A stretch of 64,000 nucleotides of DNA, taken from NCBI RefSeq assembly GCF_003990445.1, contig NZ_REEZ01000002.1, forward strand, positions 189,121 through 253,120, in the 5' to 3' direction. Origin of the DNA: Pararhodobacter zhoushanensis (GTDB lineage Bacteria > Pseudomonadota > Alphaproteobacteria > Rhodobacterales > Rhodobacteraceae). The first letter of the stretch is position 1; each line of letters begins with the position of its first letter. The translations under genes were made by a program, and so were the position numbers. Below, one piece after another: positions 44,810 through 55,257 of the stretch. The notes beneath the pieces were generated by a model. The model ran no database searches. It saw nothing but the letters and a program-made list of their open reading frames with translations, and was not told the origin of the DNA.

Positions 44810-45991
44810 TCAGAGGCGCTCAATTGCCAGTGCGATACCCTGACCGCCGCCGATGCACATGGTGATCAGGCCATAGCGCCCGCCGGTGCGTTGCAGTTCA
44901 TAGAGTGCCTTGACCGTGACGATAGCGCCCGTCGCGCCGACCGGGTGGCCCAGCGCGATGGCGCCGCCGTTCGGGTTCACCTTGGCCGCATCCAGACCCA
45001 GCCCCTTGTTCACCGCCAGCGCCTGAGACGCGAAGGCCTCGTTCGACTCGATGACGTCGAAATCGCTGATCGACAGGCCGGTACGCTCGCACAGTTTCTG
45101 CACGGCGGGAATCGGTCCGATGCCCATCACCTCGGGCCGCACGCCTGCGACCGCATAGCCGACAACCCGCGCCAGCGGTTTCAGTCCTGCCTTGGCCGCC
45201 GCGTCGCCGCGCGCCAGAACCAGCGCTGCCGCGCCGTCGTTGATGCCCGAGGCATTGCCCGCTGTCACCGAGCCATCCTTGCGGAACGCCGGACGCAGGG
45301 CCGCCAGTTTCTCAAGGCTCGTCGATTTGGGGTGCTCGTCGGTGTCAAAGACCACGTCGCCCTTGCGGCCCTTCGAGACGATCGGGACGATCTGGCTGGC
45401 AAAGCGCCCCTCGGCAATCGCCCGCGCCGCGCGGATCTGGCTTTCCATCGCAAAGGCGTCCTGCGCTTCGCGGGTGATGTCATGCTCGCCCGCGACATTC
45501 TCAGCCGTGACGCCCATGTGACCGGTGCCGAACGGGCAGGTCAGTGCGCCCAGCATCATGTCCAGCGCGGCGGTGTCGCCCATTTTCTGGCCAAAGCGCG
45601 CCGACGGCACAATGTAGGGCGCGCGGCTCATCGATTCAGCGCCACCGGCCAGACCGAAATCGGCGTCACCCAGCATAAGCGACTGGAAGATCGAGACGAT
45701 CGCCTGTGCCCCCGAGCCACACAGCCGGTTCACGTTCATCGCCGGGGTGGTGTCGGGGATACCCGCGCCCATCGCCGCCACACGCGACAGATAGGCATCG
45801 CGCGGGATGGTGTTGATCACATGGCCAAAAACCACGTTGCCGATCTGTGCGGGCTCGACACCGGCGCGTTCCAGCGCGGCTTTGCTGACCGTGGTGGCCA
45901 GATCCGCCGGAGCGATATCGGCAAGGCTGCCGCCAAAAGTGCCGATGGGGCTGCGTGCGCCGCCCAGAATGACGATCTCGTCCATGTCCAT
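44810..45991 (-). CDS. Acetyl-CoA C-acetyltransferase (thiolase)
   Basis: A 393-residue thiolase condensing two acetyl-CoA (or cleaving acetoacetyl-CoA). The nucleophilic Cys lies in VNRLCGSGAQAI, His in the GEASAL-like and ALGHPVGATGAIV blocks, and the C-terminal Cys in ITMCIGGGQGIALAIERL. It is like the PhaA/AtoB class. No reductase gene (phaB) is next to it. MDMDEIVIL may begin at either of two Met codons six bases apart. Confidence 0.95.
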   Translation of the reverse strand: MDMDEIVILGGARSPIGTFGGSLADIAPADLATTVSKAALERAGVEPAQIGNVVFGHVINTIPRDAYLSRVAAMGAGIPDTTPAMNVNRLCGSGAQAIVSIFQSLMLGDADFGLAGGAESMSRAPYIVPSARFGQKMGDTAALDMMLGALTCPFGTGHMGVTAENVAGEHDITREAQDAFAMESQIRAARAIAEGRFASQIVPIVSKGRKGDVVFDTDEHPKSTSLEKLAALRPAFRKDGSVTAGNASGINDGAAALVLARGDAAAKAGLKPLARVVGYAVAGVRPEVMGIGPIPAVQKLCERTGLSISDFDVIESNEAFASQALAVNKGLGLDAAKVNPNGGAIALGHPVGATGAIVTVKALYELQRTGGRYGLITMCIGGGQGIALAIERL

Positions 45992-46081
45992 CCCTTTTTC
46001 GTCTGATGTCAGCGCGGTTCTACACCCCGTGCCCGCGCGCTCAAAGCGCGCATCGCATCCGTCACGCAGCGTCAGACTGCT

Positions 46082-47011
46082 TTAGCGGCAATAGGTGCCG
46101 CCGCCCCGGTGCTGGGCCAGATCGAAATGGAAGTGGTCCTGATGGAAGCGATCCGAATCCGGGCTGAGCGTGGTGCGGAAGATACCGCAGGCAGCCTCGT
46201 ACATGCGCCGCAACGACCGGCTGTGGCTGCCGCGCCGGTAGTTCCGCAGCACGCTCACCGTGTCACCATTGACCAGTCTGTAGCCTGCGACATCGATGGC
46301 GCGGCCCCGGCCATGTTCGGAAATCCGTGCGCCGGGCTGGCTGTTGCGGGTCCGGCAGGAATAGGCCCCGATCACCCGTATCTGCGCCACACCGCCGCCG
46401 GTGCGACCTACGGCGGGCACCATTTCGGTGCGCACCCAGCGATCAAAGGCGCGCGCGGTGTCGCAGTCGATGGTCGCGGCCATGGACAAAGGGATGCCTT
46501 GCACACTGGTCACGCTGACCGGCTGATCTATGCCGCAACCGCGCGTGGACGAGGTGATGCGCGGCAATTCGCGGCCCTCAAGCCCCCGCACACCGCAGAT
46601 CCCGCGCTGTTGCGGGCCACCACTGCGGGTCGGCGCGGTCACTGCCGCGGGGGCGGCGACCTGCCGGTCGCGGGCGCGATCGCGCGCGATAGCGGCATAG
46701 CGCTGCATGACGCTGTCGGTGCGGTGGCGCGGGAACAGACTGGTGGCCACGGCAAGCGGATTAACCGTCACCGGTGGACGTGCAGCCAGCGCCTCAGCGG
46801 CAGCGCGTTCGGTGGCAAGGCGGAGAGCTTCGGCTTGTTCGGCGGCCTGCCGGGCTGCCGTGGCTTCGGCGACCGCTGCATCGGCAATCGACACAACCGC
46901 GCCCGAGGGCGGGCGCATGCGCGGGCGCGGTGAGGTCTCGGGTGCATCGCTCCACGCTGCCCCCGGAAGGACCAGCACCAGCACCACAAGAACCCACCGC
47001 AACAGCACCAT
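46082..47011 (-). CDS. Extensin-like, signal-peptide protein
   Basis: A 309-residue exported protein. It begins with a signal peptide (MVLLRWVLVVLVLVLPGAAWS), then a Pro- and Ala-rich coiled segment. The C-terminal domain (about residues 150-309) has two Cys pairs and ISEHGRGRAIDVAGYRL and DRFHQDHFHFDLAQH, the conserved His/Asp blocks of the extensin-like (Pfam) family, related to DD-peptidase-like folds. Probably periplasmic cell-wall-associated; enzymatic role not shown. Confidence 0.88.
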   Translation of the reverse strand: MVLLRWVLVVLVLVLPGAAWSDAPETSPRPRMRPPSGAVVSIADAAVAEATAARQAAEQAEALRLATERAAAEALAARPPVTVNPLAVATSLFPRHRTDSVMQRYAAIARDRARDRQVAAPAAVTAPTRSGGPQQRGICGVRGLEGRELPRITSSTRGCGIDQPVSVTSVQGIPLSMAATIDCDTARAFDRWVRTEMVPAVGRTGGGVAQIRVIGAYSCRTRNSQPGARISEHGRGRAIDVAGYRLVNGDTVSVLRNYRRGSHSRSLRRMYEAACGIFRTTLSPDSDRFHQDHFHFDLAQHRGGGTYCR

Positions 47012-47015
47012 TCGT

Positions 47016-47933
47016 TCAGTCCTTCCTGACGCGGCCGAAGTCCGGCGCGTCGGTGTCCTGTCCCGCCTCGATGATCCCGCGCCGGATCGCGCGGGTGCGG
47101 GTGAAATACTCGTGCAACAGCGGCCCGTCGCCCATGCGGATGGCCCGCTGCAGCACAAAGAGTTCCTCGGTAAAGCGACCCAGAATATCGAGCGTCGCCT
47201 CCTTGTTGGTGAGGAACACATCGCGCCACATCGTCGGGTCACTGGCCGCGATCCGGGTGAAGTCCCGAAAGCCCGAGGCCGAGTATTTGATCACCTCGGT
47301 CTGCGAAACTCGGCGGAGGTGGTCGGCCACCCCCACCATCGTGTAGGCGATGAGGTGGGGGGTATGCGAGACCACGGCCAGCACAAGATCATGGTGCGGC
47401 GCGTCCATCGTATCGACATTCGCGCCCATCCCGGTGCAAAGCGCGCTCAGCCGCGCAACGGCGTCGGGGTCCGATCCCTCAACCGGGGTCAGCAGCCACC
47501 AGCGGTTCTCGAACAAGGTGGCAAAGCCGGAATAGGGGCCGGAATGCTCGGTCCCGGCCAGCGGGTGACCGGGGATGAAATGCACGCCCTCAGGCAGATG
47601 GGGCCCGACCGCGTCGATCACCGCCTGCTTGACCGAACCCACGTCCGTCACCGTCGCCCCTGCCTTGAGGAACGGCGCGATCTCTTCCGCCACAGCCTCC
47701 ATCGCACCGACCGGCACGGCCAGCACGACCAGATCCGCCCCCGCGACGGCTTCAGCCGCGCTGTCATGCACGCTGTCGACAAAGCCGATCTGCGCCGCCG
47801 CCGCCCGCGTCTCGGCGCTGCGCGCATAGCCCGCGATATGCCCGGCCAGCCCGCGCCGCTTCATCGCATGCGCCATGGACCCCGCGATCAGGCCCAGCCC
47901 GATCAGTGCGACGCGTTCATAGACCTGTGCCAT
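47016..47933 (-). CDS. Prephenate/arogenate dehydrogenase
   Basis: A 305-residue TyrA-type dehydrogenase of tyrosine synthesis. NAD(P) motif VALIGLGLIAGSMAHAMKR, then the GHPLAGTEHSGPYS segment (substrate/catalytic His), and HHDLVLAVVSHTPHLIAYTMVG. No chorismate mutase or ACT domain. The start at 47933 overlaps the hisC stop by one base (TGATG). Cofactor and substrate preference (prephenate or arogenate) cannot be told. Confidence 0.92.
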   Translation of the reverse strand: MAQVYERVALIGLGLIAGSMAHAMKRRGLAGHIAGYARSAETRAAAAQIGFVDSVHDSAAEAVAGADLVVLAVPVGAMEAVAEEIAPFLKAGATVTDVGSVKQAVIDAVGPHLPEGVHFIPGHPLAGTEHSGPYSGFATLFENRWWLLTPVEGSDPDAVARLSALCTGMGANVDTMDAPHHDLVLAVVSHTPHLIAYTMVGVADHLRRVSQTEVIKYSASGFRDFTRIAASDPTMWRDVFLTNKEATLDILGRFTEELFVLQRAIRMGDGPLLHEYFTRTRAIRRGIIEAGQDTDAPDFGRVRKD

Positions 47934-49036
47934 CACCGCACCCCTTTGAACGCGGCCAGCACGCCGATGATCCGGCGGCAAGCGTCCTCATCCCCGATGG
48001 TGATGCGCAGGCAGTTGGGCAGCTTGTAGCCCGCCACCTTGCGCACCAGAATCCCGTCAGCCTTGAGCGCCTGATCGGCGGCGTCGGCCTCTTCGGGGCT
48101 GGCAAAGCGGGCAAGGATGAAGTTGGCGAAACTCTCGTCGCAGCCGATACCCATCTGCACCAGTGCCTGCCGCAGGAAGTCGCGCCATTTGGCGTTCTCG
48201 GTGGCGCAGAAGCGGGTGAAACCCACGTCGCGGATCGCTGCCTCGGCGGCATCCATCTGCGCTACGCTCAGGTTGAACGGCTGGCGCACACGGTTGAGCA
48301 CGTCGATGACCTCGCGCCGCGCATAGCCCCAGCCGATCCGCAACCCGCCAAGGCCGTGGATCTTCGAGAAGGTCCGCGTCATCACCACATTGGGGTAGGT
48401 GTCGACCAGCGAGGCACCGCCATCGAAGCCCTCGGCAAACTCGGCATAGGCCCCGTCGAGCACCAGAAGGGCCGTTTCCGGCAGCCCGGCGGCCAGCCGG
48501 TGCAGCGCGGCCTCGCCCACCATTGTGCCGGTCGGGTTGGCCGGGTTGGCGATGAACACGATCCGCGTACGCTCAGTGACTGCCGCCAGAATGGCGTCCA
48601 CATCAATGCGGCGCCCGACTTCCCGGACCTCGACCGGAACCGCCCCGGCAGCATGCGCGAGGATCGGATACATCGAGAAGCCATGCTCGGTGGTGATCAC
48701 CTCATCGCCCGGTCCAGCGTAGCTTTGGGTGATGAACTGCAACACCTCGTCCGAGCCCACACCGCAGATGATGCGGTCAGGGTCGAGCCCGTGGATCTCG
48801 CCGATCGCGGCGCGCAGACCGGCGTGATCGGTATTGGGATAACGATGCAAATTCCCGGCGGCGGCGGCAAAAGCTGCCTGTGCCTTGGGCGAGGCCCCGT
48901 AAGGGTTTTCATTCGACGACAGCTTGAGCACATCGGTGTGCCCGGCAAGCTTGCTCTCGCCACTGACGTACAGGGCGATCTCCATGATCCCGGGTTGCGG
49001 GCGGATGGCGTCGGTTCTCGGTCTGTCCTCGGGCAT
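47933..49036 (-). CDS. hisC: Histidinol-phosphate aminotransferase (HisC-like)
   Basis: A 367-residue PLP aminotransferase of fold type [15 protein letters not shown] opens the protein, with NPANPTGTM, the aldimine Lys in [17 protein letters not shown] and the C-terminal [10 protein letters not shown]. In many alphaproteobacteria this gene precedes tyrA, so it may also serve tyrosine or phenylalanine transamination. It is translationally coupled to tyrA. Confidence 0.92.
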   Translation of the reverse strand: MPEDRPRTDAIRPQPGIMEIALYVSGESKLAGHTDVLKLSSNENPYGASPKAQAAFAAAAGNLHRYPNTDHAGLRAAIGEIHGLDPDRIICGVGSDEVLQFITQSYAGPGDEVITTEHGFSMYPILAHAAGAVPVEVREVGRRIDVDAILAAVTERTRIVFIANPANPTGTMVGEAALHRLAAGLPETALLVLDGAYAEFAEGFDGGASLVDTYPNVVMTRTFSKIHGLGGLRIGWGYARREVIDVLNRVRQPFNLSVAQMDAAEAAIRDVGFTRFCATENAKWRDFLRQALVQMGIGCDESFANFILARFASPEEADAADQALKADGILVRKVAGYKLPNCLRITIGDEDACRRIIGVLAAFKGVR

Positions 49037-49181
49037 CGGTCTATCCTCGGGCGCCGCTCTGGCGCGTTTACCCTGTCTTCGCCAAGGCGGCTACCCGCCT
49101 GAGCTTTGCCTGCGTGGGCTGCGGCTTCATCTTGCCGAAAATACGCACCTTTGGCCTGTCCACCGGCACCGCGCATGAGAA

Positions 49182-49213
49182 AAGGGCCGCCCCGGTTCCC
49201 CGGCGCGGCCCTT
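49182..49213 (-). terminator. Terminator after rpsD
   Basis: AAGGGCCGC and GCGGCCCTT pair with inner CCGG/CCGG bases, and the minus strand continues into TTTTC. It lies about 35 nt past the rpsD stop. Confidence 0.85.
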
Positions 49214-49245
49214 CCTGTCGTAGCAAGACCTAAGCCGAAACCGGA

Positions 49246-49866
49246 TTAGTTCTTGGCGTAATATTCGACGACGAGGTTCGGTTCCATCTGAACCGCGTAG
49301 GGCACATCCGCCAGCGAAGGGGTGCGCGTGTAGGTCGCGGTCATTTTGGAATGGTCGACTTCCATGTAGTCGGGCACGTCACGCTCGGTCAGGCTGACCG
49401 ATTCCAGAACGATGGCCAGCTGCTTGGAGCGGTCACGAACGGCGATCACGTCGCCTTCCTTGACGCGGTACGACGCGATGTTCACGCGCTTGCCGTTCAC
49501 GGTGATATGGCCGTGGTTCACGAACTGGCGGGCGGCGAAAATGGTCGGCACGAACTTGGCGCGGTAGACCACGGCGTCCAGACGGCGCTCGAGCAGGCCG
49601 ATCAGGTTCTCGCCGGTGTCACCTTTGACGCGGGCGGCATCGCCGTAGATGCGCTTGAATTGTTTCTCGGTCAGATCGCCGTAGTAGCCTTTCAGCTTCT
49701 GCTTGGCGCGCAGCTGGGTACCGAAGTCCGACAGCTTCTGCTTGCGGCGCTGACCGTGCTGGCCGGGGCCGTATTCACGCTTGTTGACCGGCGACTTGGC
49801 GCGGCCCCAGATGTTCTCGCCCATGCGGCGGTCGAGTTTGTACTTGGCAGTCGTGCGTTTGGTCAC
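49246..49866 (-). CDS. rpsD: 30S ribosomal protein S4
   Basis: Primary 16S-rRNA-binding protein of the small subunit. The 206-residue protein has the N-terminal [20 protein letters not shown], an S4 domain ([47 protein letters not shown]) and a typical end. It is of the form without the N-terminal zinc Cys cluster. The start is GTG at 49866 after GAAGGAG; the frame is open beyond it. Confidence 0.98.
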   Translation of the reverse strand: MTKRTTAKYKLDRRMGENIWGRAKSPVNKREYGPGQHGQRRKQKLSDFGTQLRAKQKLKGYYGDLTEKQFKRIYGDAARVKGDTGENLIGLLERRLDAVVYRAKFVPTIFAARQFVNHGHITVNGKRVNIASYRVKEGDVIAVRDRSKQLAIVLESVSLTERDVPDYMEVDHSKMTATYTRTPSLADVPYAVQMEPNLVVEYYAKN

Positions 49867-50115
49867 GGCTGATCTCCTTCTTTGTGTATCGAAGGGCGTT
49901 GTCCTTTCCCCGTTTGACCGGGGCGACAGGGTTCCTCTTGCGAGGTCCACCAACACCAATGAAAAGCCAGTCACCCTGTTACGGAACAGGGCACCCGGAC
50001 GGCGCGCTTATACAGCCCGTCCCGGCACTGTCAATGACTGCTCTGTGACAAACCCTGCCGCTTGCGCCCGCAGCCTGCGCGCCCCACATAGAGCCACCAA
50101 CAACCCAAGGCCCTC

Positions 50116-50409
50116 ATGTCCACGCCCACCGACCGCCGCTTTCGCCGCCAGATCGCCCAGATCGAGCGTCGCTATCCCCGCATCGGCGGTGCCTTGCAGC
50201 GACTGACCGCGCCGGGTCGGTTATGGATGCGGCTGCCCGCCGCCATTTTGCTGATCATCGGAGGGTTTCTGGGCTTCCTGCCCATTCTGGGCGTCTGGAT
50301 GCTGCCCGTCGGCCTGTTGTTGCTGGCCGTGGATCTGCCACTGCTGCGCCCCGCCGTGGGCGGGCTGATGGTGCGGCTGCGTTCGCGGTTCCGGCGCTGG
50401 CTGCGTTAG
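50116..50409 (+). CDS. Small two-helix membrane protein (PGPGW-like)
   Basis: A 97-residue protein with basic ends and two hydrophobic stretches (about residues 41-57 and 60-72) joined by GVWMLPVGLLLLAVDLP, the type of short membrane protein found in Rhodobacteraceae. Function unknown. Its 3' end overlaps the Hint gene by four bases (convergent). Confidence 0.8.
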   Translation: MSTPTDRRFRRQIAQIERRYPRIGGALQRLTAPGRLWMRLPAAILLIIGGFLGFLPILGVWMLPVGLLLLAVDLPLLRPAVGGLMVRLRSRFRRWLR

Positions 50410-51440
50410 ACAAAAGCCGGTTGCAGGATCGCCGCCTCGCCCCGGCTCAGACAGCGCCGCGCCGGATCGCCATAGCGCGCGGGGTCGGCGACCAAACCCG
50501 GCGCGGCTTTCTCCAGCGATCTGGCGTGCCATTGCAGCACGCGCGCATCGGCGAGGCCGGGGTGGAAGCTCTCACAGGCGAGCCCGTTCGCGCTAAGGAT
50601 CTCGTGCTGCGCCAGCATCAGATGCACATACCGCACCGCCCCCAAGGTGAAGTCACGCCGGATGCGCCGCCCGTCCTCCAGATCCTCGGCCGCGACCAGC
50701 ACTTCGCCCGCGCCGCTGTAACCAGACGCGCCAAGGAGCAACCGGTGCCCCGGTGAGATCAGCAGATCCGCATCCGGTCGCGCGCCGGGCAACGCGCCCG
50801 CGCAAATGCGCAGCGGGCGCAGGTGGGGGTAGAGATACAGCTCGGCCCCCGACAACCGAGTCTCGCCGCGCCAGACCACTGGCTGCGCGCCGTGGTCGCG
50901 GGTTGTGACGGCGGCGCCCGGCTCCAGCGTTTCCACCGCGCGCGGACCGTCGGGTGTGGCGATCATCGTACCGGGCAGAAAGCAGATCACCCCGGTGCGC
51001 CGCGCTGCCTGCGGGGGCGCGATGTTCAGGGCGGCGATCCAGAGTTCCGCATCCGGCCGGGGCAACAGCGGATGAAACACCGCCAGCATGCGCCCCGCCT
51101 GCCGCACGATCCGCGCCGGATAGAGCCGCTTGCCATCGGTCAGCACCAGCGAATCGCTTGGCAACCCCTCGTCCGCGCCCGGTTCGCGCGCCGCCTCGGG
51201 CATCTCGGCCAGCGAGAGCCGCCGCAGCCGCCGACGGGCGCGCTGGCGCGGGTTGTTGCGGTCCTGCGGGCTGTCGAGCCAGAGCGCCGCCACCCCGGCA
51301 TCCAGCCGCCGCGCCGATCCGCGCCAGCGCCAGGACATGCCGACGCTCACCAGCTCAGGGGCCAGCCCCCATTCTTCACCGGGCGCAGTCTGCGCCCAAC
51401 CGACGGCGTACACGCCGCTGAACCCGGAAACACTGCTCAT
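50406..51440 (-). CDS. Hint (Hedgehog/intein) domain protein
   Basis: A 344-residue protein. An N-terminal region of about 160 residues precedes a Hint_2-type domain: ICFLPGTMIATPDGPRAVETLEPGAAV (splice-block A-like Cys/Thr), VVWRGETRL, then LLISPGHRLLL (block B-like His) and LMLAQHEILSANGLACESFHP. Rhodobacterales carry many such proteins, often secreted with calcium-binding repeats; none are visible here. Self-processing is possible; no C-terminal His-Asn is evident. Confidence 0.88.
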   Translation of the reverse strand: MSSVSGFSGVYAVGWAQTAPGEEWGLAPELVSVGMSWRWRGSARRLDAGVAALWLDSPQDRNNPRQRARRRLRRLSLAEMPEAAREPGADEGLPSDSLVLTDGKRLYPARIVRQAGRMLAVFHPLLPRPDAELWIAALNIAPPQAARRTGVICFLPGTMIATPDGPRAVETLEPGAAVTTRDHGAQPVVWRGETRLSGAELYLYPHLRPLRICAGALPGARPDADLLISPGHRLLLGASGYSGAGEVLVAAEDLEDGRRIRRDFTLGAVRYVHLMLAQHEILSANGLACESFHPGLADARVLQWHARSLEKAAPGLVADPARYGDPARRCLSRGEAAILQPAFV

Positions 51441-51568
51441 TATTTTGCCTGTTTGTTTCCGAAAAAATAGCCAGCAGACGCAAGCGAGGCCAGACGGAAC
51501 TTCCCACACGCCCCGTCCCTGTCGCGAAAAACCCGGATCTGTTGCGCCGAGGACTCAACCTTTGCGCT

Positions 51569-53716
51569 TTACCAGCCGCTCCACAGCCGCCGCCCCGCCG
51601 TTTCGCGCGCTGTCACCTCGTGCCCGTCCGCGGCCACGGCGATCGCGCCCGTCGCGCGCAACGCCCTCTGATCGAGCAGCCGGCATCCTTGCGGTGGCGC
51701 GTCGACCCGTTGGTCGATCACCACGACCGCCCCGTCCCGACATTGCGCAGACAGCGCCGCCAGCCCGCGCCGCCCGGTCAGATGCGCCCAGTCGCGCCCT
51801 GCAAAATGGAACCGCACCCCGCCCTCGACGGGCGTGAAACCCGCCCGCGCTGCGGCCTGTTCCTGCCACGCGTCATCGCCGTCCGCCTCAAGCCAGTTGC
51901 GCGCCACAAACCCCGCGCCGCGCGCCCGGCTGAGCGCCCTGCCCTGCGGCCCCATCAGCCCGACCAGCGCGCCCTCGCCGTCGATCAGCAGGGGCGAACG
52001 CTCGGCCAGCCCCCAGCCGCCCAGCGCCACGGCCACAACCAGCACCCCTGCCAGCCGCGCCCGCCCCGGCCAGAGCACCAGCCACAAAGCCCCCAGCGAC
52101 AGCACCGACACTACCCAGCCCGGCGGCGTGACGACCATCGTCACCGCCCCGTCCCAATTGCCGATCCGGTTTGCCACGCCCAGAATCCAGCGCGTGCCCA
52201 GCCCCATCAACCACAGCCCGACGCCCTCCAGCCCGACCGGCCACAGCACCGCCGCCAACACCGCTGCCGGCATCACCAGCAGGCCCATCAGCGGCACGCT
52301 GAGCAGGTTGGCGATCAGCCCGTATTCCACCACGCGGTGAAACTGCGCCGCCGCAAAGGGCGCGGTAGCCACCCCGGCAACCAGCGAGCACAGTGCCGCA
52401 CTGCCCACCGGCGCCAGGGCGCGCCGCCAGCCCGAGGGTCGCACGCGCAGTTCTCCCATCCGCCGGTCACGCAGCCAGCGAAACACCGCAACCAGCGCCA
52501 CCGTCGCAGCAAAGGACATGTGGAAACCGACGGACAACAGCGCCTCAGGCCGCCACGCCAGCAGGATCAGCGCGGCCAGCGCGACCGAGCGCATCGACAG
52601 TGCCCGCCGCTCGGCCAGCACCGCGCCCAGCATCGCCGCCGCCATAACAAAGGCGCGCTGCGTCGCCACATTCCCCCCCGAAAGCGCCAGATAGGCCGCC
52701 GCCGCCAGCAAGGCCCCCAGCGCGGCCAGCTTGCGGATCGGCAGGCGCAGCGCCAGCAGCGGGAACAATGCAAGGGCCGCGCGCAACGTCGCGTAGACCA
52801 CGCCGGTCAACAGCCCCATGTGCAGCCCGGAAATCGCCAGCAGATGCGCAAGATTGGAACGACGCAGATCCTCGATGGTCTCCAGCCCGACGCCCGAGCG
52901 ATCCCCCGTCAGGATCGCCGCAACAAAGCCGCCCGTTTCACCCGGCAGACGGGCGCGGATCCCCTCGGCCAGCCGTTGCCGCAGCCGGGTCAGGGCCAGC
53001 GCGAGACCCGGCGCGGGGTCTTCCAGCGCCAGCACCGGCGAGCGGGAATAGCCCACCGCGCCCAGCCGGTCGAACCAGGCAAGGCGACGGAAATCAAAGC
53101 CACCCGGCTCGACCGGGCCGCCGGGCGGGGCCAGATGGCCGGTCAGCATCACCCGCGTGCCCGCCACCGGGTCCAGTTCCAGCGTGCCATGTACCGACAC
53201 CCGCACCCGCGCAGGCACCCGCGCCGGATCCACGCCCGGCAGCACGACCCGGTCCAGCGTCAACCGCACAGCGTCCGACCCCGAGCGGTCGACCATCACG
53301 ATCCGTCCCTCGACCGGACCGTACCGATGCCAGCCGAGCACAGGTGCCGCGACCGATTGCGCGCGCCATGCGGCCAGCAACGTCCCGGCACAGACAAGTG
53401 CCAGCGCCAGAGCAACTGGACGCGCGCCCTCTGGCCCGCGCAGGGCAGCAGCAGCCAGCGCCACCATGCCAGCGGCCAACACGCCCACCTCCCGCAGCAT
53501 CAGCTCACGCGGAAGCAGAAAAAACGCCCCCACCCCCAGCCCCACCACCACAGGCGCAAAAGGGAACAGAGCGCCGCGCGCTGCGGAAAGGCTGTCCAGC
53601 ACCGCAATGACCACGCGGAATGCCGGGTTGACCGGCGCGGCGATCGGCCCATCTTCACCGTCACACGCAGAGCCGCCCGCCAGGTCTGGCTCGAAGGGAT
53701 CGACGGGGCTCGACAC
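51569..53716 (-). CDS. ComEC/Rec2-family membrane protein
   Basis: A 715-residue integral membrane protein for DNA uptake across the inner membrane. An N-terminal DUF4131-like region is followed by the Competence domain (GGFVAAILTGDRSGVGLETIEDLRRSNLAHLLAISGLHMGLL) and many transmembrane helices. A complete metallo-beta-lactamase domain is absent; the C-terminal region (about 590-715) has only remnants, as usual in alphaproteobacterial ComEC. GTG at 53716 is the likely start. It is divergent from gltX across 76 bp. Confidence 0.9.
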   Translation of the reverse strand: MSSPVDPFEPDLAGGSACDGEDGPIAAPVNPAFRVVIAVLDSLSAARGALFPFAPVVVGLGVGAFFLLPRELMLREVGVLAAGMVALAAAALRGPEGARPVALALALVCAGTLLAAWRAQSVAAPVLGWHRYGPVEGRIVMVDRSGSDAVRLTLDRVVLPGVDPARVPARVRVSVHGTLELDPVAGTRVMLTGHLAPPGGPVEPGGFDFRRLAWFDRLGAVGYSRSPVLALEDPAPGLALALTRLRQRLAEGIRARLPGETGGFVAAILTGDRSGVGLETIEDLRRSNLAHLLAISGLHMGLLTGVVYATLRAALALFPLLALRLPIRKLAALGALLAAAAYLALSGGNVATQRAFVMAAAMLGAVLAERRALSMRSVALAALILLAWRPEALLSVGFHMSFAATVALVAVFRWLRDRRMGELRVRPSGWRRALAPVGSAALCSLVAGVATAPFAAAQFHRVVEYGLIANLLSVPLMGLLVMPAAVLAAVLWPVGLEGVGLWLMGLGTRWILGVANRIGNWDGAVTMVVTPPGWVVSVLSLGALWLVLWPGRARLAGVLVVAVALGGWGLAERSPLLIDGEGALVGLMGPQGRALSRARGAGFVARNWLEADGDDAWQEQAAARAGFTPVEGGVRFHFAGRDWAHLTGRRGLAALSAQCRDGAVVVIDQRVDAPPQGCRLLDQRALRATGAIAVAADGHEVTARETAGRRLWSGW

Positions 53717-53792
53717 TTGTTCTTGCCCCCGTCATTGCCTAGAGCTTGCGCCCAGCTTACGTCTCCCGTGGTTTCCGAAAGGTTAACGACTG

Positions 53793-55199
53793 ATGAATTC
53801 CCCCGTGGTCACCCGCTTCGCCCCTTCGCCCACGGGCTTTTTGCACATCGGCGGCGCACGCACTGCCCTGTTCAACTGGCTCTACGCGCGCGGTCGTGGC
53901 GGCAAGTTCCTGCTGCGCATCGAAGACACCGACCGTGCCCGCTCGACACCCGAGGCGACGGCGGCCATCCTTTCCGGCCTGACCTGGCTGGGACTGGACT
54001 GGGACGGCGAGGCGATCAGCCAGTTCGAACGCGCCGACCGTCATGCCGAGGTCGCGCATCAGATGCTGGCGCAGGGCCACGCGTATAAGTGCTTTGCCAC
54101 GCAAGACGAAATCGAAGCCTTCCGCGAGGCCGCCCGGGCCGAAGGCCGCTCGACCCTATACCAATCGCCCTGGCGCGACGCCGATCCCGCGACGCATCCC
54201 GACGCACCCTATGTCGTGCGGGTCAAAGCCGCGCGTGACGGCGAGACGGTGATCGAGGATTCCGTGCAGGGGCGGGTTGTGTTCCGTAATGACCAGCTCG
54301 ATGACATGGTTTGTTTACGCTCTGATGGTACGCCGACCTATATGCTCGCGGTCGTGGTCGATGATCATGACATGGGGGTCACGCATATTATCCGGGGGGA
54401 CGATCATCTGAACAACGCGGCACGCCAGGCGCAGGTCTATCAGGCGATGGGTTGGCCGGTGCCGCAGTTCGCCCATATCCCGCTGATTCACGGTGAGGAT
54501 GGCAAGAAACTATCCAAACGCCACGGCGCGCTGGGGATCGAGGATTATCAGCGCATGGGCTACCCTTCGGCTGCGATCCGCAACTACCTGGCCCGCCTTG
54601 GGTGGAGCCACGGGGACGACGAATTCTTCAGTGATGCGCAGGCGACGGAATGGTTCGATCTGGGCGGAATCGGGCGGGCTCCGGCGCGTCTGGACCTCAA
54701 GAAACTCGACCATCTCACGGCGCAGCATTTTTCGGTGCTGGACGATGCCGCAGTGCTGCAAGAGCTGCGGTCCTACCTGACCGCAACCGATGCCGCACCG
54801 TTGAGCGAAACGCAGGAAGAGGCGCTTTTGCGCGCCATGCCGCAGCTCAAGGACAAAGCAAAAAGCTTTGGTCAAATCCTTGAAAGGGCACATTTTGTTC
54901 TGACCCAGCGCCCCATCCAACCGGATGAAAAGGCGGGAAAATCCCTTGATCCGGTATCCCGTAGTATACTGAATGAATTGACGCCGCATCTGCGAAATGC
55001 TAGCTGGGAACGCGAGAGACTCGAAACCATTGTGGGCGACCTCGCGGCGGAACATGGCCTCGGCTTAGGCAAGATAGCGCAACCCCTGCGGGCCGCTCTT
55101 GCCGGGCGGACCGTGTCGCCAAGTGTGTTCGACATGATGGTGGTTCTGGGACGTGAAGAAACCCTCGCGCGGCTGCAAGATGCCGCGACGGGCGGCTGA
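53793..55199 (+). CDS. gltX: Glutamyl-tRNA synthetase
   Basis: A 468-residue class I aminoacyl-tRNA synthetase. HIGH-type signature [23 protein letters not shown] and KMSKS-type KKLSKRHGA are present, with a Cys-poor, Glu-specific layout. The C-terminal anticodon-binding part is complete. Only 58 nt separate it from gltA. Confidence 0.97.
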   Translation: MNSPVVTRFAPSPTGFLHIGGARTALFNWLYARGRGGKFLLRIEDTDRARSTPEATAAILSGLTWLGLDWDGEAISQFERADRHAEVAHQMLAQGHAYKCFATQDEIEAFREAARAEGRSTLYQSPWRDADPATHPDAPYVVRVKAARDGETVIEDSVQGRVVFRNDQLDDMVCLRSDGTPTYMLAVVVDDHDMGVTHIIRGDDHLNNAARQAQVYQAMGWPVPQFAHIPLIHGEDGKKLSKRHGALGIEDYQRMGYPSAAIRNYLARLGWSHGDDEFFSDAQATEWFDLGGIGRAPARLDLKKLDHLTAQHFSVLDDAAVLQELRSYLTATDAAPLSETQEEALLRAMPQLKDKAKSFGQILERAHFVLTQRPIQPDEKAGKSLDPVSRSILNELTPHLRNASWERERLETIVGDLAAEHGLGLGKIAQPLRAALAGRTVSPSVFDMMVVLGREETLARLQDAATGG

Positions 55200-55257
55200 G
55201 AAAGACCCGCGGCGCCGGCGCTCCGGGCTGCAAAACACTGGACATAAAGCGAGGGAC

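Noticed and set aside
51542-54088. An 848-codon + strand frame across comEC and gltX
   Set aside because: Very Arg/Pro/His-rich; comEC and gltX explain the sequence.
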